Source of the DNA: Calothrix sp. NIES-2100
GTDB lineage: Bacteria; Cyanobacteriota; Cyanobacteriia; Cyanobacteriales; Nostocaceae
NCBI RefSeq assembly: GCF_002368195.1
Contig: NZ_AP018178.1
Location: 543,738-607,737, forward strand
Direction of reading: 5' to 3'
Length of the DNA stretch: 64,000 nt
Below the pieces are notes generated by a model. It worked only from the letters and a program-made list of their open reading frames with translations. It ran no database searches and had not been told where the DNA came from. The position numbers and the translations under genes are program-made. Below, piece after piece: positions 1 to 8,251 of this stretch (position 1 is its first letter; each line of letters begins with the position of its first letter).

Positions 1-609
1 GTATTGCCAATATTTAGAAAATTTACTCCGCCATTCAGAAAAAAAGAAGACTTTGGATAAAGGAAACAATAGTGCCTGATATTCTTTTTCAGGGCTAGAG
101 CAGTCAATCCAACCACCAGTGAAAGTACGCATTATTTTGCATTCCGGTAAGGTAATGATTGCACTACGGCGATGGCATTCTGGAGCGAGGCATTTTTCGA
201 TATCCAGGTAGTACCACTTTTTGAGAGTTTTCTGGCTTTTTTGGTCTTTGATGATAACTGGTTGTTCCGACAGTAGCACCATAAATGCCGTTGTTAGGCG
301 TTGCTGGCCATCAAGAATTAACAAGTTTGGCGACTGATTGTCTGGTTTTAACACTCCATCAACCAATCGGGGTTTAAATTGTCGGGCTTGATTACCTTGT
401 TGAAGCATCATGACTGCACCAATTGGGTAAGCCAAAGATATGCTGGCAATCAGACGACGTACATGAGTATCATCCCAAACCCAATCCCGTTGGAAATCTG
501 GCAGTTGGATGCGTCCAGTTTTAATATCTTTGAGGACATCAAGAAGAAAATACTTAGTGATGTCAAAGGTAGAGATTGAGTTCATCTGATGTTCTGTCAT
601 TTTTGTCAT
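1..609 (-). CDS. DUF262 domain protein, 3' part cut by window edge
   Basis: Reading the minus strand from an ATG at 609 (or the in-frame ATG at 600) gives an open frame that continues past base 1, so only about 200 N-terminal residues are visible. Early residues contain a QLPDFQRDWVW stretch and, further on, LLILDGQQRLTTAFMVLL; the DGQQR signature is diagnostic of DUF262, the ParB/Srx-like nucleotide-binding domain also found in GmrS and many anti-phage proteins. In that family the N-terminal domain typically precedes a DUF1524 HNH nuclease or another effector, which would lie outside this window. It points away from the defence operon that starts at 1769 and follows two small HTH genes on the same strand. 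I see no convincing ribosome site to choose between the two starts. The domain is clear; the effector and role are unknown. Confidence 0.8.
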   Translation of the reverse strand, partial: MTKMTEHQMNSISTFDITKYFLLDVLKDIKTGRIQLPDFQRDWVWDDTHVRRLIASISLAYPIGAVMMLQQGNQARQFKPRLVDGVLKPDNQSPNLLILDGQQRLTTAFMVLLSEQPVIIKDQKSQKTLKKWYYLDIEKCLAPECHRRSAIITLPECKIMRTFTGGWIDCSSPEKEYQALLFPLSKVFFFSEWRSKFSKYWQY

Positions 610-727
610 CTTGAAAGATGCGGCTGTTCATAACAGTGGGTACGTCTTTAGGTCAGCCTAAAATTAGGCTTGTAGTCAAAGCAAGGGGTTTTTGAAGCAA
701 TTGGTCGTGAGTCGCGATCGCTTTGTC

Positions 728-1042
728 TTATTCTTGAGGAAAGTCTGGAGGTAAAGTCACAATTCCTTTGGCAACAAGCTGTCTAAATTGGTTGATCAGG
801 TCTGCTTGCCGTAATATCCGGGTAACGTATTTAGGCCGATAACGAAAGTCTGTCCCCCAGTCTTTCACGGTTTTTGGGCTAGTACCTGTAACTTGCGCGA
901 TCGCATTAATGCAAGCTTTGCGATAATTACGACCCGGTTCTTGACTAACCCAACGACGACAATACTCCATCGGTTCGAGGGGCAACTGACGGAGCATATC
1001 AATTGGGTGACTACTGTGATGGGAATCGCTCCCAGTCTGCAT
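728..1042 (-). CDS. Small HTH-like protein, paralogue of the next gene
   Basis: This 104-residue protein is unrecognised beyond being a paralogue of the protein encoded at 1200-1517. Both share an EPLEPMEYCRRWV-like opening, a central YRKACI..IAQVTGTSPKTVKDWG segment and a final RPKYVTRILRQADLINQ block, ending in LPPD(F/Y)PQ. The central part fits a helix-turn-helix (a helix, a TG turn, then a recognition-like helix ending in W), so DNA binding is plausible but inferred. It lies inside the presumed Tn7-like element, on the strand opposite the defence operon. It could be a cargo or operon regulator, or one half of a small two-gene module. The next gene downstream on this strand is the DUF262 gene, with about 120 bases between. 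There is no signal peptide or membrane segment. Confidence 0.65.
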   Translation of the reverse strand: MQTGSDSHHSSHPIDMLRQLPLEPMEYCRRWVSQEPGRNYRKACINAIAQVTGTSPKTVKDWGTDFRYRPKYVTRILRQADLINQFRQLVAKGIVTLPPDFPQE

Positions 1043-1199
1043 CTTGCATCTTTGTGAGTCAGATTAACCAAGCAGAGATAGGAAATATTTAAATGCCCCT
1101 GAGATCAGGAGTTAGTCTCAAGAATCCTATGCTTGCTGAACTCAAGTTAAAAAATATCGGCTCACATTACAAGTATTTTAGTCACGAATCACGACTGAA

Positions 1200-1517
1200 T
1201 TATTTTTGAGGATAATCAGGAGGTAGGACTATTTTTCTAATTTGGTTAAGCATATCTGCCATGCGTAGTATATGCACTACATAGTTAGGTCGCCTCTCAA
1301 AGTTTTGTCCCCAATTTCCTATAGTTCTTTCACTTAGCCCGGTTGCTTCAGCGAGAGCAGCAATACAGGCTTTTCTGTATCCCCGTTCATCCGAGGACAT
1401 CTCTACCCATCGTTGGCAATATTCCAAAGGCTCCAAAGGCTCCTCACTGAGCGCATCGATTCTATATTGAGTTGTCTGGGGATTACTGTCTATTACCTTG
1501 TTTGTTCTTAACGCCAC
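1200..1517 (-). CDS. Small HTH-like protein, paralogue of the 728-1042 product
   Basis: This 105-residue protein is similar over its whole length to the product of 728-1042, so the two genes are a tandem duplication now strongly diverged. The best HTH candidate is ACIAALAEATGLSERTIGNWG, followed by a conserved RRPNYVVHILRMADMLNQ helix. Its 5' end faces the start of the seven-gene defence operon at 1769, with about 250 bases between the divergent starts, the usual arrangement for a regulator of its neighbour. That role is inference from position. The gap contains short TCACGA/TCATGACT motifs, but similar phrases occur elsewhere in the window and are probably background repeats. The function is unknown. 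Confidence 0.65.
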   Translation of the reverse strand: MALRTNKVIDSNPQTTQYRIDALSEEPLEPLEYCQRWVEMSSDERGYRKACIAALAEATGLSERTIGNWGQNFERRPNYVVHILRMADMLNQIRKIVLPPDYPQK

Positions 1518-1768
1518 CTAAACTCACGATTCATGACTATTTTATAAATATTATGAGTCACGATGCGTGTAAAAAGCAGTGCGATCGCTTTCCATCAAAG
1601 GGCTGATTACGTGAGTGATGGTCATTGCTTATGGATAGAGGTGGCTATCTAAAGATTTCAGTAATGATTGTATAGACAGTTACGAGTGCTGAGGTTATAA
1701 ATTAAGTAAAATGGACTTTCAAATAGGGAAGCCAACACTAAATCTCAAAAATTGGCAACCATAATTAA

Positions 1769-4393
1769 ATGAAGCGACTTGTTTACTTCAATCTACCTCA
1801 TGACTACATAATCCAGCAGCTAGCTAAGTATCCGGCTCTTAAGGTAATTACCCCAACATCACAAGCAGCACGAGCATTAAAAGTACCACACCAAAGCTTA
1901 GAAACTCTGGCAAAGCCAAGTATGGTAGAAGCAGGTATTCGAGTTGCACCAACACTAATGGCATTACGCTTATTGCGTACATCAGTAAGTACAGTTATCC
2001 AAACATCTGATATCGAAGGAACTACACGCTCTGTTTCCTCTGCGGTCAAAGCTATATTGCGTGCTGGAATTAATCTAAAATCACTGGCTGTTGTCAGTAG
2101 TAACCGTACTCAACAATTAGCTCTTTTAACTCAAACATATGTAAGTTTGCTCAGAGAAAAAGGCATGATAGATCCTGCTGAAGTTCTCTGGCAAGCTAGT
2201 GATGTTATTGCCAAACGCCAACCAGTTCTGATTTATGGGTACTTTCATCCGCGCATTGACCAACTGAACTTTCTCAATGCGATCGCAGATGATGGCAGTG
2301 TAATAGTATTGCCTTGCCCAAAATCCAGCCATTTTGTAGATATTCAAAAAGCTGTGGAATGGTTACAACAGCAGGGTTGGGAAATACCAGTATTAGAAGA
2401 AACTAATCCTTCAGTTGGGAAGCAATTGCAAGATTGTTTCCTTAACGGAACAATAGCGCCTCCTGAAGTAAAAGCTCACATTTATCCAAACTTAGAATTA
2501 GAGGTACGCGGCACGTTAGCACAGGTAAAAAATCTTCTTAGCAAAGGAACACCAGCAAATGAAATTGTGCTTGTAGCTAGGGATGATGCATTTTATGGGC
2601 CGACTGTATTAGATGTAGCTTATGAGTACAAATTACCAGTACGCGCTCTGTACGGAGTAGCCTTAAACGCGACTAGGCTGGGAGCTTGGGTACAGTTGCT
2701 AATGCAGGTTATCCAAGAAAAATTTCCCTTTGAGTTAACTGCGAGATTGCTAAGGCATCCTTTGTGTTTTGCTTTGTCTGCCCAAGTTTGGCAAGAAGCT
2801 CGTAAAAAGCATCCATCTGATCTTTTGGCATGGCAAAGTTTGGGAGTTAACCTATCCCTGCTTGATTGGCCACACGAAGATACTCGTGCTAATTGGGTAC
2901 AACGGATGCAAGATGTGTTGATAAAATTTAACTTGCGTCAAGGTGCAGGACGTTGGGCAAGGGAGATTGTTGCTTATTATGAATTTGACGAAGTTCTGGT
3001 GGATTTGTCGAAACCAGAAGAGGAAGTCATTGGTTTAGGAGAATTTGCTGCTGATGTGATCGGCAGTTTAGGACTAGTGACTGTGCCTGCCCAGCCTGGT
3101 AGAGGGGGTGTGGAATTACATACACCTTTGTCACTCTTTGGAGCTAAATTTCAGCACGTTTTTGTCTTAGGGGCTGTTGAAGGCATTCTACCAGCGCCAG
3201 TACAAGATGACCCAATATTAGATTTCTATGAGCGTAAACTACTGCGCCAACTAGGGTTTGATTTTGAGGATGCGGCACAAGCAGCACGAAGAGAAGTAAT
3301 ATCATTCTACGCTTTACTACAAACTACTACCCAAAACTTGACTTTTTCTTACTCGCAGATGATTGGTAAAGAAGCAACTTTACCCAGTCCTTATTTGTCT
3401 CGATTAAGATTACAAGCTGTGCAACCTCCACCTTTGCCTGTTGCTAGTTTGGAAGAGGCAAGACAAATTTATCTGCGACGTGGCACTTTACTAGAGGATG
3501 AAGTTTTACCACAGGCAGTTCATGCTTGGAATGTCGAAAAATGCAGAGAAGGGGCAAATTCTTGTGATGAGTATGATGGAGTGATTGGTCTGCCATTAGA
3601 TCCATATAGACGAGTATTTAGTGCATCTCAACTAACGGCTTTAGGTCAATGTCCTTTTAAATGGTTTGCTAATAAAGTTTTGAAATTGGCGGAGTTGGAA
3701 GAAGCTGAAGAAGAATTAAGTTCGGGATTAAGAGGTTCTCTTTATCACCGTAGCTTGGAACTAGCTTTATTAAATACTTCAGATTTATTCAGAATTGCCG
3801 AAAAGTTAGAAACGGCTTTTTTGCAAGCAGAGCAAGATTTACAGTTACCTGTGTTATCAGCTTGGGAAGCTCGAAGAACTGAACATTTAAAAGTTTTAAA
3901 TCGTGCGTGTGTGCAACCGGACTTTTGCCAACCAGAGGCAGAATTCTTTCATGTAGAGCAAGAGTTTACCGGAGAATGGTATGGCTTAAAAGTTAAAGGT
4001 CAGATTGATAGAATAGACCGTACTCCTCAAGGTTTAGTTTTATTAGATTACAAAACAGGTTCCCAAGCACCAAAGGGGATTAAAGATGAATCTGGTAAAA
4101 CTAATCTAGATATTCAACTACCTCTATATACTCATTTTGCTAGTACAACTTTGTTTCCTGGGGAAACAGTACATGAAGCTTATTATTACTCTGTAACCAA
4201 GGGCAAAAAACTTGCTAAAAAACAACCTAGCCAAGAGACATTAGAAGCGATCGCTCAAAAAATAAAAACTTACTTGCAAACAGGATATTATCCTGTTGCA
4301 CCGGATGTTGATCAAAATGCCTGCCAGTATTGCCCTTATGACTTAGTTTGTCGTAAGGGTTCCCGCCAAAGCCGTAAAGGAATTAACCTATGA
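1769..4393 (+). CDS. AddB-like PD-(D/E)XK nuclease with Fe-S type cysteines
   Basis: This 874-residue protein ends in a RecB-family nuclease domain. Cys628 (in GQCPFKWF) and the cluster Cys852, Cys855 and Cys861 match the four-cysteine iron-sulphur arrangement of AddB-type nucleases. Between them are GQIDRID and the D760-Y-K metal-binding and catalytic core (LLDYKTG), then QLPLYTHF. The N-terminal two thirds look like a degenerate helicase scaffold without a Walker A motif, as in AddB. The stop codon overlaps the start of the next gene by four bases (ATGA), and that gene encodes an AddA-like helicase-nuclease, so the two probably form an AddAB-like complex that unwinds and degrades DNA ends. 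The gene opens an operon that continues into BREX-type genes, so a role in phage DNA degradation rather than general recombination is likely (inference). HIP1 sites are present, as in neighbouring genes. Confidence 0.85.
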   Translation: MKRLVYFNLPHDYIIQQLAKYPALKVITPTSQAARALKVPHQSLETLAKPSMVEAGIRVAPTLMALRLLRTSVSTVIQTSDIEGTTRSVSSAVKAILRAGINLKSLAVVSSNRTQQLALLTQTYVSLLREKGMIDPAEVLWQASDVIAKRQPVLIYGYFHPRIDQLNFLNAIADDGSVIVLPCPKSSHFVDIQKAVEWLQQQGWEIPVLEETNPSVGKQLQDCFLNGTIAPPEVKAHIYPNLELEVRGTLAQVKNLLSKGTPANEIVLVARDDAFYGPTVLDVAYEYKLPVRALYGVALNATRLGAWVQLLMQVIQEKFPFELTARLLRHPLCFALSAQVWQEARKKHPSDLLAWQSLGVNLSLLDWPHEDTRANWVQRMQDVLIKFNLRQGAGRWAREIVAYYEFDEVLVDLSKPEEEVIGLGEFAADVIGSLGLVTVPAQPGRGGVELHTPLSLFGAKFQHVFVLGAVEGILPAPVQDDPILDFYERKLLRQLGFDFEDAAQAARREVISFYALLQTTTQNLTFSYSQMIGKEATLPSPYLSRLRLQAVQPPPLPVASLEEARQIYLRRGTLLEDEVLPQAVHAWNVEKCREGANSCDEYDGVIGLPLDPYRRVFSASQLTALGQCPFKWFANKVLKLAELEEAEEELSSGLRGSLYHRSLELALLNTSDLFRIAEKLETAFLQAEQDLQLPVLSAWEARRTEHLKVLNRACVQPDFCQPEAEFFHVEQEFTGEWYGLKVKGQIDRIDRTPQGLVLLDYKTGSQAPKGIKDESGKTNLDIQLPLYTHFASTTLFPGETVHEAYYYSVTKGKKLAKKQPSQETLEAIAQKIKTYLQTGYYPVAPDVDQNACQYCPYDLVCRKGSRQSRKGINL

Positions 4394-7300
4394 GTTTGAC
4401 TGAACAACAGCAAAGAGCAGCCTATGCCAATGGTAGCGTTGCAGTCATAGCCGGTGCGGGAACTGGTAAAACCCATATGCTGGCTGAACGCTACTTGTAT
4501 CATCTGCAAAACTGTGAGTTTTCACCTTTAGAGATAGTTGCAGTTACATTCACAGATAAAGCAGCGGCGGAGTTGCGATCGCGCATTCGTCTTTTGGTCA
4601 GTCAGAAATTACCAGAACGGTCTGATTTACTGGCAGAATTGGAAGCGGCTCAAATTAGTACCATCCACGCTTTAGCAATGCGAATTTGTCGGGAACATCC
4701 CCAAGCTGCGGATGTGCCACCTGATTTTACAGTGTTAGATGAACTAGAGGGAATTCTTTGGGTTAACCAGTGGTTAGATGAAGCCTTAGATTCTTTACCT
4801 GTAGAGCTTTACGAAAAAGTTCCTTATTCTTTGATGTTCCAAACTTTGCAGGTATTACTTCAAGACCCAATAGCGGCTGAGAAAGCTTTAGCGCAAGGTG
4901 CTGAAAAATGGCAGCAATTGGCAGAGGAGTTACAAGAAAAAGCTCTGAATGAACTTTTGCAGCATCCCACTTGGCAACAAGCACGCATGACTCTACAAAC
5001 TTACGCAGGTCAAGCAAGCGATCGCTTGGAACTGGAAACCCGTCAACCAGCCTTACAAGCCATAGATACTGTAGAGTCGGGAGACAATATTGCAGAATCT
5101 CTATCAGTGATAGTTGCACTCAAAATTAATGTTGGCAGTAAAAAGAATTGGCCAGAGGGAGCCTTAGAACTTGTTAAAGAAACTATCAAAGAACTGCGAG
5201 ATTTAGTGCAAAAAGCTCTGAAAGATGGTTTAGTAAATCTAGAATTTGGTGCGGCTGATGAGCAGTTAAAAGCTATGCTACCAGCACTACAAGAAGCATT
5301 TAGTTCAGTACAAAAATATATTAATCAACAAAAAAGCCGTTCTCGTGTTCTGGATTTTGCAGATTTAGAAGTTGGCGCACTGCGAGCTTTGCAAGATGAA
5401 CAAGTACAGTTTTATTATGCTCAACGTTGGCGAGCTTTTTTAGTCGATGAATTTCAGGATACTAACCCTGTTCAGTCTGAGATATTGCAACGGCTAACGC
5501 AAAATACTTTACTAACTATCGTTGGGGATGCGAAACAATCAATTTATGGGTTTCGCCGTGCTGATGTTGAAGTATTTCACAGTTGGCGCGATCGCATTAT
5601 TAACAGTGGTGGAAATGAAGAAGTTTTAACTACTAGCTTCCGCACTCACAAACTACTGATAGATAACATCAACAGTATATTTACCCCATTGCTAGGCGAT
5701 TTACACCAAAATTTAGATGCTCATCGCATAGACTGCCCTAATTCTTACCCACCAATTCAAGTTTATACAGTACAAGCTGAGTCAGACATCAATAAACCTC
5801 AGCGTTTAAGAGTAGAAGCTTGTCATCTAGCAGAACTCCTCAAACAAATGCTTGATGACAAAACCTTGGTTTACGACAAAAAAACTCAAACACTGCGTCC
5901 AATGCAGCCTGGAGATATTGCAATATTGTCTCGCACTTGGCAGCCTTTGGAAGTTTACGGCGAAGCTTTAGAAAGTGTAGGAATTCCCGTTGCTTTGGCT
6001 GGGGGAGGTAATTTACTCGCGACACGGGAAGCTAAAGATGGTTGGGCATTGTTGCGTTTTTTAGCTGATCCCAGTGATGATTTAGCTTTAGTAGCAGTAC
6101 TGCGTAGTCCGTTTTTTGCAGTTAGCGATCGCGTTCTGTTTACTTTCATTCAAAGCCAAGAAGAAAATGACACCACAGAACAAGACGAACAATCAAAAAC
6201 TAACTGGTGGCAAAAGGTAAAATCATCTGAAATCCCTGAATTACAGCGACCAGTACAAGTATTGAATCAACTGTTGCGCGATCGCAATTTAGAACCCCCT
6301 ACTCGCCTTCTACAGATAGCAAATTATCTAACTGGCTACACTGCTGTCATCACTAACTTACCGGGTGCGGCTCGGCGAGAAGCTGACTGGCGAGGTTTTG
6401 TAGAATTAGTACAGCAATTAGAACATGGCAGTAGTGATGTTTTTGCCGCAGTACGTCGTCTCAAGCGGTTAGCAGCAGCAGAAATAGAAATACCCCGTTT
6501 ACCTTTATCCGCTAATGATGCAGTGGCTTTAATGACTATCCATGCGGCGAAAGGTTTGGAGTGGTCAGTAGTAGTTATTCCTGATTTAACTCGTTCCCAA
6601 CCCAATACCAGCGAAACAGTTTACTTTGACCCTGCATACGGTGTTGCTTTAAAGCTAGAGGACGAGCAAGGTGAAACTCAAAAGCCTGTGCTTTACGTTT
6701 GTTTGGAACATTTGCGGAAACAGCGGGAAGAAGCAGAGGCGTTGCGGGTACTGTATGTAGCTTTAACCCGTGCGCGAGATCAACTGATTTTGACGGCAAC
6801 GGATGAATCTGGTGGTAGTTTCTCTAGGTTAGCACCTGGGTTAATGGCTGCGGGAATTACTATAAATACTATTCCCTTTAATTCAGAATTAGCACAACCC
6901 CCAGTTCCACCAGAACCACCTTTACCACCAGAACCTCATAGTTTGTTAATTAACTCTGTTGGCTCTGGTTTATTTGAATTGCCTGTCACTGCTTTAAGTG
7001 AATATGCTCAATGCCCCAAGAAGTTTGCATATCGGTTTATACAAGGTCATCCAGGAATTGGCTCAGGTGTTGGCACAGCAAGACGAGTGGGAAGTTTGAC
7101 ACACTTGGCTTTGGAACGGGGTATCCGCGACTTAGAAACACTGGCAGGATTTGATGTTAGTCTGCCAAAAGAATCTGTCAGTGAGGCTTTGCAGCTAGCA
7201 CAGCGATTTGATGAGGTGGCAGATTTTGCCCAATTTCAACAAGGACAGTGGGAATTGCCTGTAAATTTGAATGTTGGACATTTGACTTTTAACGGTATTG

Positions 7301-8214
7301 TTGACTTGTTAGGAACCGATTGGGTATTAGATTTTAAAACTGATCAAGAAATAGACCCACAACATCACCGCTTTCAGCTTTGGGCTTATGCACAAGCGAC
7401 AGGACGCACTAATGCCCATATAGCCTACCTGCGACATGATTATTTGCACAGGTTTAGCAATGAAGAATTGCAAACCACTGGTCAAGAGGCAGAAATTTTA
7501 GTTCAAAATATTTTGAATGGGCACTTTGTGGCAAATGCCTCCCATCGTAATTGCGGCTTTTGTGCTTATGGGGAAATTTGTGACGAACGTTATCAAGCAA
7601 CAGGTGAAGCAGCAGAGTCAACTATCTTGCAACTGTCAGATACACAAATCCAAAATCAGGAAGACAGCGCAACCAGTGAAAATTCCTCTTCATCAGCAAA
7701 TTTATTGTCGGAGGTGAACACGCAGCCTGAACAAGCAAATATTGCTGAGTATGAATTAATATCCACAAAAATTAGCAGTTACTTTCCCCAAGTAGTAGAA
7801 TTGTACTATCGTCTAATTATAGTTCTATGCGATCGCCCTCAAAAAATCAACTTCCGACAAATTGCAGAAATTAGTAACAATAGATACATTAATGTCAACT
7901 TGGAATTGAGTCGAAAGTTACTTGAGTTGACACAACGACAGCGTGCGTTGAACGCAGAAGAGTTATTAAAGGCAATAATTGGGAATACTGATAATAAGGT
8001 ACATTTTTTAGACCACTTGGAAATTCTATTTGATCGTTCTCTTCAGCTTGACCCATTACAGTGTCTTAAGAATTTAGCCCGCAATCGTACTATTGTGGCT
8101 CAATGGGACGGTATTGTTGAGAACAATCACTTAATTTATGCTGAATTAGATCATCCTGAGTACCGTCGTTATCCTGTCAAGGATTTTTTAATTGTTAACC
8201 TGGAACAGCTTTAA
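4390..8214 (+). CDS. AddA-like UvrD-family helicase with C-terminal nuclease
   Basis: This 1274-residue SF1A helicase has Walker A GAGTGKT at residues 22-28, an FTDKAAAELRSRI motif Ia, VDEFQDT with Asp353-Glu354, a GDAKQSIYGFR motif III, MTIHAAKGLEW (motif V) and VLYVALTRARDQL (motif VI). A RecB-type nuclease follows: Cys875, the D981-F-K core within LDFKTD, QLWAYA, and the cysteine trio 1055, 1058 and 1064, predicting an iron-sulphur cluster. This is the AddA architecture. Unusually, about 200 residues follow the last cysteine: a Ser/Glu-rich linker and then an unrecognised globular stretch ending in YPVKDFLIVNL. The start overlaps the AddB-like stop (ATGA), and the next gene begins 37 bases downstream. 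The protein would act with the AddB-like partner on DNA ends. Pairing with BREX genes suggests an operon-specific defence nuclease. Confidence 0.88.
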   Translation: MSLTEQQQRAAYANGSVAVIAGAGTGKTHMLAERYLYHLQNCEFSPLEIVAVTFTDKAAAELRSRIRLLVSQKLPERSDLLAELEAAQISTIHALAMRICREHPQAADVPPDFTVLDELEGILWVNQWLDEALDSLPVELYEKVPYSLMFQTLQVLLQDPIAAEKALAQGAEKWQQLAEELQEKALNELLQHPTWQQARMTLQTYAGQASDRLELETRQPALQAIDTVESGDNIAESLSVIVALKINVGSKKNWPEGALELVKETIKELRDLVQKALKDGLVNLEFGAADEQLKAMLPALQEAFSSVQKYINQQKSRSRVLDFADLEVGALRALQDEQVQFYYAQRWRAFLVDEFQDTNPVQSEILQRLTQNTLLTIVGDAKQSIYGFRRADVEVFHSWRDRIINSGGNEEVLTTSFRTHKLLIDNINSIFTPLLGDLHQNLDAHRIDCPNSYPPIQVYTVQAESDINKPQRLRVEACHLAELLKQMLDDKTLVYDKKTQTLRPMQPGDIAILSRTWQPLEVYGEALESVGIPVALAGGGNLLATREAKDGWALLRFLADPSDDLALVAVLRSPFFAVSDRVLFTFIQSQEENDTTEQDEQSKTNWWQKVKSSEIPELQRPVQVLNQLLRDRNLEPPTRLLQIANYLTGYTAVITNLPGAARREADWRGFVELVQQLEHGSSDVFAAVRRLKRLAAAEIEIPRLPLSANDAVALMTIHAAKGLEWSVVVIPDLTRSQPNTSETVYFDPAYGVALKLEDEQGETQKPVLYVCLEHLRKQREEAEALRVLYVALTRARDQLILTATDESGGSFSRLAPGLMAAGITINTIPFNSELAQPPVPPEPPLPPEPHSLLINSVGSGLFELPVTALSEYAQCPKKFAYRFIQGHPGIGSGVGTARRVGSLTHLALERGIRDLETLAGFDVSLPKESVSEALQLAQRFDEVADFAQFQQGQWELPVNLNVGHLTFNGIVDLLGTDWVLDFKTDQEIDPQHHRFQLWAYAQATGRTNAHIAYLRHDYLHRFSNEELQTTGQEAEILVQNILNGHFVANASHRNCGFCAYGEICDERYQATGEAAESTILQLSDTQIQNQEDSATSENSSSSANLLSEVNTQPEQANIAEYELISTKISSYFPQVVELYYRLIIVLCDRPQKINFRQIAEISNNRYINVNLELSRKLLELTQRQRALNAEELLKAIIGNTDNKVHFLDHLEILFDRSLQLDPLQCLKNLARNRTIVAQWDGIVENNHLIYAELDHPEYRRYPVKDFLIVNLEQL

Positions 8215-8251
8215 GCCGACTACAGCTAATCACTAGATCCAAAAAGGTGCT

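Noticed and set aside
379..579. 66-codon plus-strand frame
   Set aside because: It runs antisense through the DUF262 coding region and has no family-like sequence.
1181..1566. TCACGA/TCATGACT motifs around the small HTH genes as operators
   Set aside because: Similar phrases (CGATTCATGACT) occur at 45448-45460 next to nnr, and such strings are common repeat DNA in this group. Without conservation they cannot be called operators.
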